From: Thamnaconus septentrionalis
Lineage: Eukaryota; Chordata; Actinopteri; Tetraodontiformes; Monacanthidae
Length of the DNA stretch: 64,000 bases
Direction: 5' to 3'
Assembly: GCA_009823395.1 (NCBI GenBank)
Contig: CM020520.1
Span: 896,001 to 960,000, forward strand
The stretch's first letter is position 1. Each line of letters begins with the position of its first letter. The notes below the pieces were generated by a model. The model was not told the DNA's origin and searched no databases. It saw nothing but the letters and a program-made list of their open reading frames with translations. A program made the translations under genes and the position numbers. Shown here piece after piece: positions 23,891 to 36,416 of this stretch.

Positions 23891-24848
23891 TGGGCCCTGA
23901 CATGCCTCAGAGCGGCTGGCCGACATTGTCTGTCCTCTTCACGGACCTTCCATCACAGACAACATTTGCTCCCAATGTGTTTTTTTTTCTCCCTCCTTTC
24001 AAAAACTCGCCCTCGCTCAGCAAAACATCAAAACCAACTCGGCCCCAAATTTCCTCGGAGGGCCAATCTGCATACGCAGCGGGCCCGTTTCCCCCGAGGT
24101 GATCCTGTGATTAACAGTAATCATCGTGAGGAGCTGATAAATTTAATCTCATGAGAAGCTTCCGCCGCTTTCATTTGTGAATCAACCAATTTCATCTGGG
24201 CGGGCAGGACAGATGTTCCCCCCGATAATACCTGATAACACCGATACCATGCAAATCAAAGAGGTGCACCATCACACCTCCATTTTGATTTTTTTTTTTT
24301 TTTTGGGGGGGGGCAACACCTTTTGTTTGTTGTGCATTCCACAGGCATACGTTCCTCCCAAGCAGGGAGGAAGGAACAGCTGATCCTCAGTTTACATTTC
24401 TGTTCAGCCACATGAAAATATGGTCATTTTCTCACCCCAGTCTGGAGATGTGTGTGTGTGTGTGTGTGTAATCCCACAGCCAGACCCTCCGTCAGATCTT
24501 AATGAGCGGCGCTAATGAAATATGATGAAGCCGCCTCCCACTAAGCGCCGCTCTGCCGTCATCCAGTTTTAAACGCCGCCTCTAAACACAACACAACCTC
24601 CCCCCCACTCACCCCTCCCCCAACTCTCTCCCCTCCCCAGCCCCACCCACCACTGTTTACCCTGATACTTATTGAGGGAAAGCCGCTGGTCGGCTCAGTG
24701 CAACCTTGACGGCCGCTGTTGAAAGGAATGAATGGTTGGAGTGCGGCTGGGCGGCGGCACGACAGCGTGGAGCCTGGGGAGGAATTTTCAACCCTCCGCA
24801 CTGCTGCTGTCGTCTGACGCTAATCTGTGTCTCTGTCCTGTGACTGAA

Positions 24849-24850
<2 letters not shown>
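23891..24850. other. unique DNA with T/G, TG and C-rich runs
   Basis: It contains a T-run/G-run at about 24290-24313, a short TG array (about 24446-24468) and a C-rich block (about 24597-24652) that is quadruplex-compatible on the minus strand. No gene is supported. Confidence 0.55.

Positions 24851-24891
<41 letters not shown>
24851..24891. repeat. (CA)n microsatellite
   Basis: Uninterrupted CA of about 41 bp. Confidence 0.97.
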
Positions 24892-24894
<3 letters not shown>

Positions 24895-24933
24895 CTCCAG
24901 CTGACGGCGACCAAGACAAAGTTTCACAACGTG

Positions 24934-24955
24934 AGCAGCAGCAGCAGCAGCAGCA
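24934..24955. repeat. (CAG)n microsatellite
   Basis: Seven AGC/CAG units. Confidence 0.93.
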
Positions 24956-25165
24956 CTGTCGCTCACACTTCCTGATGCAAGGTGTTGGCTCCGCCCCCCT
25001 GAGGCCACCTTGTCCCGTCATGGTCGTCGTCCCACCCAAACACATGTCAAAGCACTACAGCAGGAGGCTGTAAACAGAGGGCTAAGAATTCCTGAAAGTT
25101 CGTTTTTTTAAGTGATTTTTCCAACAGAGTCATTGGATAATTAATTATGGGAGGATTTTCCAACA

Positions 25166-25210
25166 CAGCAGCAGCAGCAGCAGCAGCAGCAGTAACAGCA
25201 GCAGCAGCAG
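25166..25210. repeat. interrupted (CAG)n microsatellite
   Basis: Nine CAG units, a TAA interruption, then five CAG units. Confidence 0.96.
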
Positions 25211-25256
25211 GATGAGGAACAAAGATCTGAAGCTTTGAATTTAATCTTTTCAACTT

Positions 25257-25261
<5 letters not shown>

Positions 25262-25297
<36 letters not shown>
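25262..25297. repeat. (TC)n microsatellite
   Basis: Uninterrupted TC array of about 36 bp. Confidence 0.97.
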
Positions 25298-25301
<4 letters not shown>

Positions 25302-25739
25302 CCAGAGAGATGTCCCTCGCTGGAGAAGAAGCAGGCCATGGTGTTCCCTGCCACTTTCGCTCAGCCTCGTCTCGTCCCTCGCCGCAATGACTCCAGACAC
25401 CTGAGCCGCGCCGCCGCCGTTCCCAGGATCCTTTGCGGCGAGGAACCTTGAGGGCCGGCGCGGCGCTGACGTGGCCGCTGTTGACAATGATGGATGCAGC
25501 TGTCGGGTGGACTGACGCGGAGGGCTAAATTACATTACATTCAAACTATTTTCTCTCTCTTTTCTTTTTTCCTGGCCGCCTCTTCAAGGCTGCAGCGGCG
25601 ATGAGACGCGGCACATGTCGAGGGAGGAGTCCGTCCCGCCAGACAGATTTATTTATTTAATAATATATATAGATTATATTATTAAATATATCTAGATAGG
25701 GGGGTGCGCATATTGAATTTTAATATTGTTACTTTTGAT
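25298..25739. other. unique DNA, AT-rich at the right
   Basis: About 25645-25700 is a TATAT/ATTTA-rich strip just before the transposon end. No exon is supported. Confidence 0.45.
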
Positions 25740-25900
25740 CAGGCATAGGCAAACTACGGCCCCGGGGGCCATACGCGGCCCATTAAGCTTTATAATCCGG
25801 CCCGCTGAACTTGAAGAAAGGATATTAATAGTCAAGAAGTCATCAAACAGCTGTATCTCCTCCATGGTTGCAGTGTTTTCACAGTCATTTCAATAAAGAG
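25740..25900 (+). mobile_element. hAT-type DNA transposon terminal fragment
   Basis: It begins CAGGCATAGGCAAACTACGGCC and continues with GGGGGCCATACGCGGCCC. This matches the familiar vertebrate hAT terminus pattern of a CAG start, GGCAAACTACGGCC and a GCGGCCC block. The expected 8-bp target duplication would be CTTTTGAT (25732-25739), but I did not find its partner or a matching right terminus, so the element is truncated. No transposase reading frame is visible. The right side merges into a minisatellite. Confidence 0.6.
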
Positions 25901-26270
25901 CTAAACACCCTGGTGTTCCACGGGTGGTTCTGGGTGGTTCTGGGTGGTTCTGGATGGTTCTGGATGGTTCTAAGAGCTAAACACCCTGGTGGTCCACGGG
26001 TGGTTCTGGGTGGTTCTAGATGGTTCTAGATGGTTCTGGATGGTTCTAAGAGCTAAACACCCTGGTGGTCCACGGGTGGTTCTGGGTGGTTCTGGATGGT
26101 TCTAAGAGCTAAACACCCTGGTGGTCCACGGGTGGTTCTGGGTGGTTCTAGATGGGGATGGTTCTCTACCCTGGTGGTCCACGGGTGGTTCTGGGTGGTT
26201 CTAGATGGTTCTAGATGGTTCTGGATGGTTCTGGGTGGTTCTAAGAGCTAAACACCCTGGTGGTCCACGG
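25898..26270. repeat. higher-order minisatellite, 10-bp units in 76-bp blocks
   Basis: GGGTGGTTCT-type 10-bp units (variants GGATGGTTCT and AGATGGTTCT) are grouped behind a header containing GAGCTAAACACCCTGGTGG. The header starts at 25898, 25974, 26050, 26106 and 26245. The first two spacings are 76 bp; later blocks differ by whole units, and one header (near 26165) is truncated. Confidence 0.93.
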
Positions 26271-27594
26271 TCCAGCATCCATCTGCTGCTGCTCCGCTAC
26301 CCCCCTCTGGCACTCTGTAGAACCCACTGTAGCCCTACCAGTCAAACAGTTTGGTTCTTTGGATTATAAAATGAGTCTGAGATCCTTCCACGGAAAAGAA
26401 CAAAAATGTAGCGCCTGCTCTGTGCGTTTGTATAAGAACGATGCTCAATAATTCAATTTGTTTGGCTCGCTGACCGCATCCCTCAGGCAGAGTCGGGACG
26501 CAGCGTTCCAGCGACGACTTCCTGTCTGCAGGCATTTCCATTAGCTGGGAGGATTCCTCGCCGGGGCGGCCGCTAGTCCAGGCACCCCGGAGGCACCGCG
26601 ACCCCGACCCCGACCTCGACCTGAGGCCGACCTCTCGGGTTAGGCCTCTGGTGGCCCGGCATCGATTTGGCTCGTCCGGCGGATCGTAAGGAGTGGAATT
26701 TCAAAAAGGCAGCCAGGGCGACGGAGGTGGAGGAGCAGAATGTGAGAGCCAAGGTCTCAGACCATTCTGCCATTCCAGCGATAATGAAAGGGAAAGAGTG
26801 GAAATCCTTGGCGGCTGCGACACCAGATGATGCCCTTTGAGTTGCTCACCTCGATGCTGCTGCATACCTGCAGAGTGGGAACTTTGAAGAAAGACGACGC
26901 GGCATCAACGACGATTTATACTTATAGTTATGCGCATAATTTTACAGAAATGGAATTTAAGAAGAAAGAGTTTTTTCTCCGTCAGAAGGATAAACTGCCT
27001 CTCAAACCTGTTGAATAAAACACAGGAATAAGGAAGTGGTTAGCCTAGCTTAGCCTTGGATGAACTGGAAACATGGAATTGTTGCAGCGTAGAGGAGGCG
27101 GTGAAACGGAATTCCAAGTCAATTAGCAACAACGTCAACGGTTTCCATATGTTTTCCAGTTTGCTCTTTCCCAATTGAAAGTCCAAAAACTCAAATGAAA
27201 ACATTTGATTCCCGACACGCGTGGCTTAAACTGGGAGGTGATGAAGAGGCTGGCGAGGGAGAGGAGCGCTCGCCGTCTTATTAAGCTCTTATCGCCGCCT
27301 CATCTGTGTTATTACGCCGCTCCCAGCTTCAATGTTTTGGTGGCCTTTTCCCGCTGTCAGCATATCTGATGAGGCCGGCTGCCGCTGGCCAAGAAGAATG
27401 GAAATGAACAGGCCGCCGCCACCACCGTGGCGGCGATCATGGATGGAGAGGTGGCAGCAGCAGCGGCAGCAGTGGCGTTTCAAATCTGGCCAATCAAAAT
27501 CTGGCCAATCAGCCGTCCAGGCCACGTGTGAAGCAGAGCGTTCAGCCGGAAATCAACCCACACACTGTTAAACGGGGCTGCAAACCTGAAGCTC
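26271..27594. other. unique non-coding DNA
   Basis: CpG-rich near 26560-26700 (a GACCCCGACCTCGACCTGAGG-like run), otherwise mixed. No gene is supported. Confidence 0.45.
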
Positions 27595-27663
27595 GGCAGC
27601 GGCGGCAGCGGCGGCGGCGGCGGCAGCGGCAGTGGTAGCGGCAGTGGTAGCGTCAGCGGCGGC
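27595..27663. repeat. imperfect (GGC/AGC)n repeat
   Basis: GGC-rich trinucleotide tract with AGC, AGT and GGT interruptions. Confidence 0.92.
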
Positions 27664-27924
27664 ATTTCATGAAAGCAGACAAGGTCGGCGGCCGGGCGGA
27701 CGCATCCCTTTTACCGCTAAATGGCAGCCGACCTTGTTGTTGCACTGTGGGGAGGAGCTGTCACGCCCCGTCAGTCCCTCCCCCTCCCGCCCCCTCTTGC
27801 CCCGTCAGCCCCTCCCCCCTCTTGTTCCAGTATAATGTCAGCGCCGCTGCTTTCCCAGTGGGTGGAGCAGCGAGGCCTCGTCCCACACCAGTCCACACCC
27901 GGCGGGCGGGCACGGCAGGTCTCC

Positions 27925-27978
27925 TGTTGGGTCATGTGTTGGGTCATGTGTTGGGTCATGTGTTGGGTCATGTGTTGG
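27925..27978. repeat. 12-bp tandem repeat
   Basis: Four and a half perfect copies of TGTTGGGTCATG. Because 12 is a multiple of three, each frame gives a four-residue repeat (for example CWVM). Confidence 0.97.
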
Positions 27979-28407
27979 TGGCGTGTGGCGGCGCTGCTGC
28001 TGGCAGAGTCATTTCCACAGAGGGTCAGCAGCGTCGGAGGCGGTGGAGCCGTCAAGCGGCGAGGAAACAAATAATTTCTGCTTCTGTAAAAGTGAATTTT
28101 AGGAAATTGTCATTTATGGATTCATATTAAATGGTTACCCTTATTTTTAATTAGCATGTATCTTGCGTTTATGATATTTATGGTTAGTATGATTGTGTTT
28201 GGTGATGCTTTTTATTATTTAAAACAAACCCATTACCATTTTATGACATTGTTCAAATTAAACCGCTCGGTGTAATTGCATCTGCACAATAATATGTGAT
28301 GAAAATAAAAAAATGCATTGTTTTATTCTTGGGGGAAGCCGTTAAATGGCCGCCAATATCTTGACCAAACTTTTTCAGACTCAAAGTTGGACTGAAGTTC
28401 AACACAC
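27979..28407. other. AT-rich unique DNA, enhancer-like
   Basis: About 28080-28340 is strikingly AT-rich, repeat-free DNA with TAAT-type cores (TTTTTAATTAGCATG, TGTAATTGCAT, CAAATTAAACC), set among GC-richer repeats. It is a candidate conserved non-coding element. No exon is supported. Confidence 0.35.
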
Positions 28408-28446
28408 CTCCTCCTGCTCCTCCTGCTCCTCCTGCTCCTCCTGCCC
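28408..28446. repeat. 9-bp (CTCCTGCTC)n tandem repeat
   Basis: About four copies of CTCCTGCTC in a pyrimidine-rich stretch. Confidence 0.92.
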
Positions 28447-29492
28447 TCCTCCCACCGCCACCTCCTCCCTCTATCCTCGCCACCTGAATGAAAAAACTGA
28501 GGACCACGGCGTGGAGACGTTCTAATTGAAAAGCTGCCAGGCTCTCTCTGGTTCATGTGAGAGGATGGATTAATGACCTCGGTGCTAATGTGAGATGTGC
28601 ATAAAACAGAGGTCTAGCCTCCTTTGAACCCGTCCTCGGCGACTGCACCCATTAATTGAATATAAAGGAGCTTGTGCGGCGGCGTGCCTGCATTTAGTTT
28701 GGCCCTGCTGTAAATGTTACAAGATCCCCAGTTAGTCATAAAGTAGTCCTGCTTTTTGTGCGGGCTCTGATTCATTTATGCTCCCCGAGCGCGAACTGCA
28801 ATACGGGGCTTATGATGATGAAAGGCGGCGGATCCGCTCAGCCTGGAGTGCCTGCATGTCTTCTCTTAAACCTGCACATTTGAAAAATGATGAATCCCAT
28901 TTAAATAAATGGCTGGATTTTCCTTTTTTTCCTCAGCTTCGTCTTCTTCTTTCTTCTTCTTCTTCTTCTTCTTCTTCAGAGCTCAAAATGTAATTGCAAG
29001 TGTGAATAAAGACGCACGTGGGTTTGGGGTGGAAGAATAAAATGAATAGATGAAACCTGTGATTTTTCTGTTCACATGATCAGTTGTGCTGCTAAGTTTT
29101 ACACGCAGGAAGAGGCGACTGGGAATTTATGCCACTGCCGAGTGTGTTGGCAGAAGATGTAATAACGCTGAGGGTGCTTTTATTTTCGCAAATAAAATAA
29201 AACTTTGATTTATTTCCTCCAAAATGTGCGTTTCCTGCCCCGACGCTGCGCCTCTTAAAGCGTTTCGGGTTACTTCCTCTCGCTGCGGCGTCCCCCCTCT
29301 GCTCTGCAGGCAGAGGCTATATTTTACCCGGCGGAGAGCCATTATTTAGCATCTCGGCGGCGGCGCCGCTCCTCATCCCCACAGCTCTCCTGACTCAGTG
29401 CCACTCTCCTTTGTCATTTTAATCTTTTCCTCTGGCGCTACTACTCAGTTTTGACCTCCAAGGCCTGCCTGCACCAGTGCGGTGCATGCATA
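28447..29492. other. unique DNA with a TTC array
   Basis: It contains a TTC repeat at 28932-28977, interrupted once. A TATAAAGG word at about 28662 has no supporting promoter features. No gene is supported. Confidence 0.45.
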
Positions 29493-29513
29493 TGTGTGTG
29501 TGTGTGTGTGTGT
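29493..29513. repeat. (TG)n microsatellite
   Basis: Short TG array of about 20 bp. Confidence 0.9.
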
Positions 29514-29629
29514 TTGGGTTGTGGATTGTGCTTTCATGGTCGTTGGTTAAAGGCATTGGATGAGGCAGGTCAGTCAAGGGGAGCAGAATCTCTTCTCCCC
29601 TTTCCTTATCTCTACAAGGGATATGCAGG

Positions 29630-29631
<2 letters not shown>

Positions 29632-29669
<38 letters not shown>
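29632..29669. repeat. (TG)n microsatellite
   Basis: Uninterrupted TG of about 38 bp. Confidence 0.97.
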
Positions 29670-29670
<1 letters not shown>

Positions 29671-30221
29671 TTGCATGCGTGCGTGTGCAGCGAAGGGACA
29701 GCATGCAACCGCATCACCAAGCTTGGACTCTGTGTCATTTGTTTTGCAAGTGACTTTCCTCCATCCATCGCGTGCAGCTCACGTGGTCGTTGCTAAACGG
29801 CTAATCGCACACGGCCGCTTGTGGCGGCGGCAGCAGCAGCATTGTTTATCCAGAGGTCATCCATCACAAAGGTCAAATCTTGCAAGAAATGACTGAAGTT
29901 GTTGATGGTGTGTTGTTGATTTCAAATCACTGTGACAAACGTGGTCGGCACTCTGGCAGTGTTCTCAACATTAACGTCAGCCTTTGTAGTGTCTTTCTTT
30001 TGTTAGTTCTTTTTTGTCTCTGGTTATTTGGACAAATGATTTCATTTGGGCCCAGACTGTGTTTGGCTTCTCTGCCTGTGCAGGAGGGTTTACAAAACAT
30101 GAAATGGCAAGTTATAAATAAATAAATAAATAAATAAGCAAATGAATGACTCAAAATTGCAGGAGCACTTTATCCAAAACTTCCATCCCAAATAAAAAAA
30201 ATAAACTGCTCTCTGTCGGTT

Positions 30222-30222
<1 letters not shown>
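29670..30222. other. unique DNA with (AAAT)n
   Basis: It includes a TAAA/AAAT array at about 30114-30136. No gene is supported. Confidence 0.5.

Positions 30223-30254
<32 letters not shown>
30223..30254. repeat. (CA)n microsatellite
   Basis: Uninterrupted CA of about 32 bp. Confidence 0.97.
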
Positions 30255-30256
<2 letters not shown>

Positions 30257-32459
30257 TATACTCCCAAGACAGCTGAGACGGAACTTTATCCTGATTTATT
30301 TACACCCTGTCACAGACGTACCTGCACTTTTAAAATATGGAGCTTGGGAAAACACTGTGGGGAGGCTGAACATTTGCTCTGCACAAGTCACATAATCTTC
30401 CATACAGGCCAATGTCAACAGTGCACAGAGTCACGTGTCATCTGTGAAGCCTGCTGTCTGTGCAGATGAACACAAAAAATCGAAATTAAAAGCAAAGTAA
30501 AGCAAAGCAATAATTCTGGGCTAATTCAGTCTCAGCCTTGAAGCTGTCTGCAAACAGTGCTGAAGCCCAAACAAACACACATACACACGCACAAACACGT
30601 GCAAAGACGAGAGAAAAACACAACACAACGGCCCACAATGCAACTGCACGGCAGTGATTGACAACAAGTGAGTGTCTGGGAAATGCAGTTCAAAGGAGCT
30701 GCGTCAAGACTCGTCCGGAAACAAAGGCTGTGGCCACCAGGAGGCATCATCAAGCCAAGCAGTCGCACACGGCGACAGTGACGGTGGGAAAAGGAAAAAG
30801 GAAAAAAATAAAAATAAAAATGAGAAAACGATGCTAATTTCTTTGCTCTGACGGGTCATAAGGCAGCAGCAACAATCCCTCAGACTAAACGGTGGTGGCG
30901 CCGCAGGGGGAAAGTTGCTGACAGAGACTTGAGTGATCGCCGTTTGTGCGGCGCCTTGTTGAGTTTGAGCGATCTGACAGCGCCGGCATTTCATTCCCCG
31001 GGACAAACGCCGCGCTGCCGAAAGGTTGCGGCGGTAATTATGATACCGTTTGTGTTATTGTGTCTGTCAAAGGTCCTGTCAGGTGCCAACAGGTACACCA
31101 ACGTCTATTTTTATTTTTGGTTAATGTAGTTGTTAGTGGTGTCTTTTTTTCAACAAAAACACGTCGATATCACAAATTCCATGGCAGTGTGGCTGCAGGA
31201 AGTCGCAGTGAGTGAGGCGAGAGACTGTTGACAGTCAGACTAGGAGCCTCGGCTGAAGGTCTTTCCAGAGAAGAAAGAGTTGGCAGCAGCAGGCGCAACC
31301 TTCACGTGTCTGCTGCATCTCTTCCTGTTAGCTGCCAGAGCTTTCCTGCAGAGCCCCTCCCAACTCACACTCACACACACACACACCCGCTGAGACAACA
31401 TTAGTTTTAGCCGGAGAACAGATGTGGGGAAACATCTGTCTGGCGTGTCAACTTCCGGCAGTGAGGACCTGACAGACGTTCAAGAGAACAAGAGAGGAGC
31501 AGATCACATCTTCTTCCTCCACATCCGTCTCTTTAGGAGAGTTTGATGAATGAAAACCAAGGGGAGCATCAGGTTCAAAGTGAATGAATAAGTCAATCAA
31601 TAAATAATTCCTCTGGTTGCCACCAGAGGCATCTTGCCGGCTTTTTGCTGGGTTTTTAAGAAGGACTCCACGGGCGCTGAACACTTTCTTTAAACACCAG
31701 TTGTTGAACGCTGAGCAAGGCACATTATGAACCGTGTTTCAGCCTTTACAGGTGTTTTTACCTTTGCATTGTGTGCAATGTGCTGTGAAGTGGACCGGCA
31801 CAGACCGCCTGCTGTGATTCTGCCCTCAGTGGCTCGGCTGTTAAACGAGCACTTCTGTCTCCTGACTTTATCGGTGGCAAAATGTCAAAGGACGAGGCGG
31901 CGATGACACCGGGCTTGTCTTTTGTACTTCTTAACCTTTGACAAAAGAAGAGGGAAAAAAAAGTGTGACTCTCCGCTACAAGGAGCTCAGTGAGTGAAGC
32001 TCTCGCTGTGCCTGCGTGCTCGTCTCGTTTGCAGACGGGGGAAACAGAATCAATGCCATCCGAGCTCGCTGTGGGTGTTCGCCGGTGTGCGTGCCGTGTC
32101 GTGGGGAGCGGCACAATCGCACGCCGCCGTCTCAATGGCAACCGAGGAAGAAAGGACTTGCCGGCCGGCAAACACAAAGGAGCCGGATGAAACATTCACG
32201 GCAGCGTCAGGGGAGGATTGATAATCAACCCAACAAGTCTCCAGCGATCCTGCAGCGACCGCCTGGCTGCACTTCCAGCTGAGACTGAGCTGCAGGTTCA
32301 GTGGCATCAGTGAGGTTGAAGTTAAGGACTTAAATATTTTCCCGCTGGCCAGGCAGAGTCAAATGCACTGAAAGTTGAAAGAGCAGAGGGCCTGCAGTCT
32401 TTGCAGGGCAGTTGGTTTGATGCTGAGCTGAAGTCTGAAGTGGGCTTTGGCGATATCCA
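30255..32459. other. unique non-coding DNA
   Basis: Small CA run at about 31364-31386 and A-rich strip at about 30790-30830. A moderately CpG-rich patch lies at about 30930-31035. No gene is supported. Confidence 0.45.
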
Positions 32460-32580
32460 TAATGTAATATCTCAATGTCGGTGTCGATGATGTCGTGTAT
32501 GCTGCTACTTGAGAGATGTTGCCAAACGGAATTTCATTGTATTCAGTACAAGTGACAATAAAGCTTCTTAATCTTCTTAA
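32460..32580 (+). mobile_element. LINE/SINE-like 3' tail fragment
   Basis: It contains ACGGAATTTCATTGTATTCAGT followed by a GTGACAATAAAGCTTCTTAATC tail with TCTTAATC repeats. A GGAATTTCATTGTA plus GACAATAAAG plus short-repeat tail is a common 3' end of fish non-LTR retroposons and their dependents. No 5' part or reverse transcriptase is visible, and I cannot name the family. Confidence 0.5.
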
Positions 32581-34390
32581 TCTTAATGATTGATGTCGAA
32601 GTCTTGTGCTTAATTCCTGATGTATTATTTTTTTCTTTCTCTTCTTCCATAGATGCGGTTTGATTTTCTGCCCTCCGCAATCTCACTTACTGAATTATAA
32701 TCTGTGAAAACAGACAGTCAGGATGGCAGCTGGTGCCGCCAGGAACTGAATTCTGCTCGCATTTCAGCGAAAGAGCCGCGCCAAGCGAGTCCACGCTCCT
32801 CCCGCCGCCACGCAGGAACCAGCAAATATTTGTTCCGTGCACGAAAACACAATGTTTCTCTCAGCTTTGTTTTCATTTCCTGTGCAAGCCAAGGGCGAGA
32901 TGGAGATCGGCAAACTGCTCTGGAGTGGGAATGAACTCCCTCAGAACACCAGCGGAGGGAAAAATAAAACTTACAAGCGGCTGTTTCAGCGCGGCCGATG
33001 ATTTACGGCGCCGCCGTCACCCTGAATCTCCGGCATTAAAAGCGATGCCTGGATCACAAAGAGCGGCGAAACAAAAACATTCTAGCGTCTGATGTGCTGC
33101 GCTATCAGGGGGAGGCTGCAATTATCCAAGAAAATGCCTCCGTCAGTGCCACTGTGGGTTTTAATGTGGATCTAATTTGTCCCTCGGCAACACTTAGTCA
33201 TCCGGCAAAAAGACTAGTCCAACAATAAGTCTTGTCCTTTTCGTATTAAGGGCCTAAACATTATTTATTGTTCCGTGTCACCATTCAATTTGAAGTTTGT
33301 TTAATGCTGCCGCCCTCTTGCATCCATCAGCCGCCCCGCACCTGCCTGAGTAACCGGTGCAGGAGGCGGTTGGCGGCGCCACAGACCTCAGCCGAGACCC
33401 AGGTGACATCGGCACGGGTGGACAAAGACAACATTTCAATTCCGGGGTGAACAGTTCCTTAAAACAAGCGCGCCCGCGTCTGCCAAGGCTGCATGATTAA
33501 CCAGTCATCGATCGGCCAAAAGGAAAAATCAATCCTCTCTGCTCTGCTGCGAGGTGACACAAGGTGAAATCTTTGGACGCCAGCGCAGCAGCCGTTTGAT
33601 GGCTGAGCTGCTGCAGGAAGCAGCGCTCTGTCAAACACCACTGAAAATAGAAAGACAATCAAAGATCCACTCGGGTTTTACAAGAAGAAAATACTGCTGT
33701 AGGTTGAATCAAACAAAAATAATGGTATCGCCACTGTTCTTCAAAGCTTTTCATAACAAGACCCCAAGACTTTCAAATGATGAAATAAGTCGCTGTGAAA
33801 TGTTCTGCGTTTGTGTCCTATTATGATTCAAAAAGTCGGATCCGATGAGCAAGCGACAGCATGAGCCACCTCTCTCAAACACAACAAGATCACAACACAA
33901 CACCAAACTGGAAGCAACAACCGGAGTGCGCCAACACGCATGAACAAATACAAAAGGGAAAAAAGATTCCAAAAATGTAACATTGTGTTTGTCATATCTA
34001 AAAATTCACAGCAGTTGTTTATTTGTGTGTGAAGCTCCTGCCTGTTTCCCTCAATGAAAGCATCATCCAGGCACCCGCCACTGCCGCTGGCTCACAGTCT
34101 CTGGTGGCCTCTGCTCACCAGCGCCCCCCTTTGGAGAGGAAAACTTCTTCCCTCCTCACCGGACGTGTGAGTTGTTATACAATAAGGCCAAGCGTGGCTC
34201 TGAGCAACATGTTGCACCGGCTGCCTGCGGACGCCTGGCGAGCCGCCGCTTCTCACTTTGTTGGAACTCAATCACGAGTGTCATTTCACAGCACAGACAA
34301 AGAGCCGCACTGCTGGAGCCGCCCACGGCGGCAGGTGCTGTTATCAGGACCGGAGCAGAGAGTGGAGCCACTAATTGAAATTCATATAGA

Positions 34391-34391
<1 letters not shown>
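32581..34391. other. unique non-coding DNA
   Basis: No simple repeat of note and no supported exon. Composition and TAAT words are compatible with intronic or regulatory DNA. Confidence 0.45.

Positions 34392-34432
<41 letters not shown>
34392..34432. repeat. (TG)n microsatellite
   Basis: Uninterrupted TG of about 41 bp. A second, interrupted TG run lies at about 34572-34598. Confidence 0.97.
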
Positions 34433-34433
<1 letters not shown>

Positions 34434-36416
34434 GGTGTTTAATAACTGTATAACTGCTCCACGATGTTGTGCCTGCTGCAGCTTTAACACCTGCACTTTA
34501 GGGACACATTCAGTCCACCAACCGCCCTTCACTGAGCACCTGCTCTGGGCCTCTGTGTGTGTGCATATTTGAGTGTGTGCGTGTGTGTGTGTGTGTGGGT
34601 GTTATTTAATCCGGCCGGGTTTGCTGAGGAAGCATGTTCCCATTCAGCCGTGACCTGTTTCAGTATCCAGCAGACATAATAAAGCACAACAGCGGCAGCA
34701 GCAGCATTGTGTGCAGGGACACGCTTGTGTGTAACCGCTAAATTCTTTCTCCCATTTGGGATGAGATGTCTGCATTTATTAGCACAGTGAGGAGTTCTGG
34801 GGATAAAGGTGTGAAGCCAACAGGTCCCAAGAGAGGAAGCCTGGCACAGTTCGTGTCAACTGATCAAAAAAAATCATAGGAAATAAATAGAATAATCAGC
34901 CAGCAGTGCCACTAAATGGATTCACAGATGCACATCCCCAAGTACTGATGTTAATCAATTCAATAACTTTGATTATTCATTAATTTTAATCACCAGTGTC
35001 GGTTTTCATCATTTGCGTTTACTGAACAGCCAATCAGAAGTGACTATCCTGGTACATGTGGCTGTGTGAAGCCTCTGCTTGGGCTCACAGCTGTGGACTG
35101 CTGTGGTGGGTGAAAATGTCTGAGGTTCCGTCCAGTCACCAGCAGCTTCACACGTGTAAACATCCAGGACGTGTTTTTTGGGGGGTAAAGAGGCGAGCCG
35201 GCGAGGGAAGATAATTCATGGCAGAGCACAGCCAGTGACTTTCAGGTGCGACTATTCTTCTCTGCACTTTGGAGAGGAAGGGTCAAAAAGTCATTACTAT
35301 GCTAATGCAATGCAAAGGCCACAGGCAAGGAGGCGGCGATTGATCTGGAAATTGACATGCTGTCACCGTGACGGGTCCCCGCTCCATTGAGATAAACAAT
35401 GCAGTGGCGGCAAGAGAGAGAAGGGGGAAAAAGGAAGAATCAATTCGGAATTCTCGGGCCTCCAAAATCGCTGAAAATGATTATTTTTCCATGAAGTTAT
35501 CAGATTAAATTAAAGCAGCTCCGGGATGGAAGAGGAAGAAAAGCCGAGGATCCTGCAAGTTGCTGGCGAGTTGTGCAGCTGGACGGTCAGAGAGACGCTG
35601 CAACATCCTGACGAGCTGAACTCAGCTGCTGGTAATGTTGCTGTTTTGTTTTGGTTTGATTTGCTCTCAGGTCACCACTCGGTATCACTGAGCAGCAGTG
35701 GAACAGGGCCAGAAGCCTTGATTAAAATGCATCTTTATTTTGCCTGCTGCTTATCATACTTTTGTGTTTTTTTCCCTTTTTTTCCAAGGTCAAGATGATG
35801 GAGTTGCAATCTCCAGAGACAAAATGAGGAATTAAATATAGACAGTCATCGCTGCAAGGGGAATATAAAAATTCCAACTTTTTTTTTTCATGAATAGACT
35901 TGTTTCAAGCTTGAATTCAAACATGCACAATCGTTTTTTGTTCCAGTTGTCTGCTAGCTTTGTGTTGTCGAGTATCGACTTTTTTTTTTTAAAGGGGGGT
36001 GCATTCCATTTTGTGCATTTGACAACTTGCCACCGGTGTCATCAGCCATCTGCTGGTGGATTATTTTCAGAAGCGTGACATCCACCAATAGGATCGGATC
36101 CTGCAATCCCCGACGTAAACAATCAAGTAGAACATCCACACAGAAACGTCAAAACAATCATCGACAGAAGAGAGGAGATCTTACATAACTCCCAGTTTTT
36201 CTCTCCCTCTCAGCATGTTTAACGGCAAACGCATCTTGACAAGAGTCTAATTAAATAGTGCGCAGGGCTCGGGGACAGTCGGCGGGGGGACAGTCCACTG
36301 ATGGGACGCCCCGTCTTGACTTAATCCCCGTGTCAGACATGTTGCGTTTTAACTCCCATTGCAACCAAGTTGCATCACGCCGAGGGATGGTGGCGGGTCA
36401 CTGTTGTCTATTTGAT
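34433..36416. other. unique non-coding DNA
   Basis: It contains the smaller TG run at 34572-34598 and T runs near 35880 and 35980. Several AT-leaning repeat-free patches are present. No gene is supported. Confidence 0.45.
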
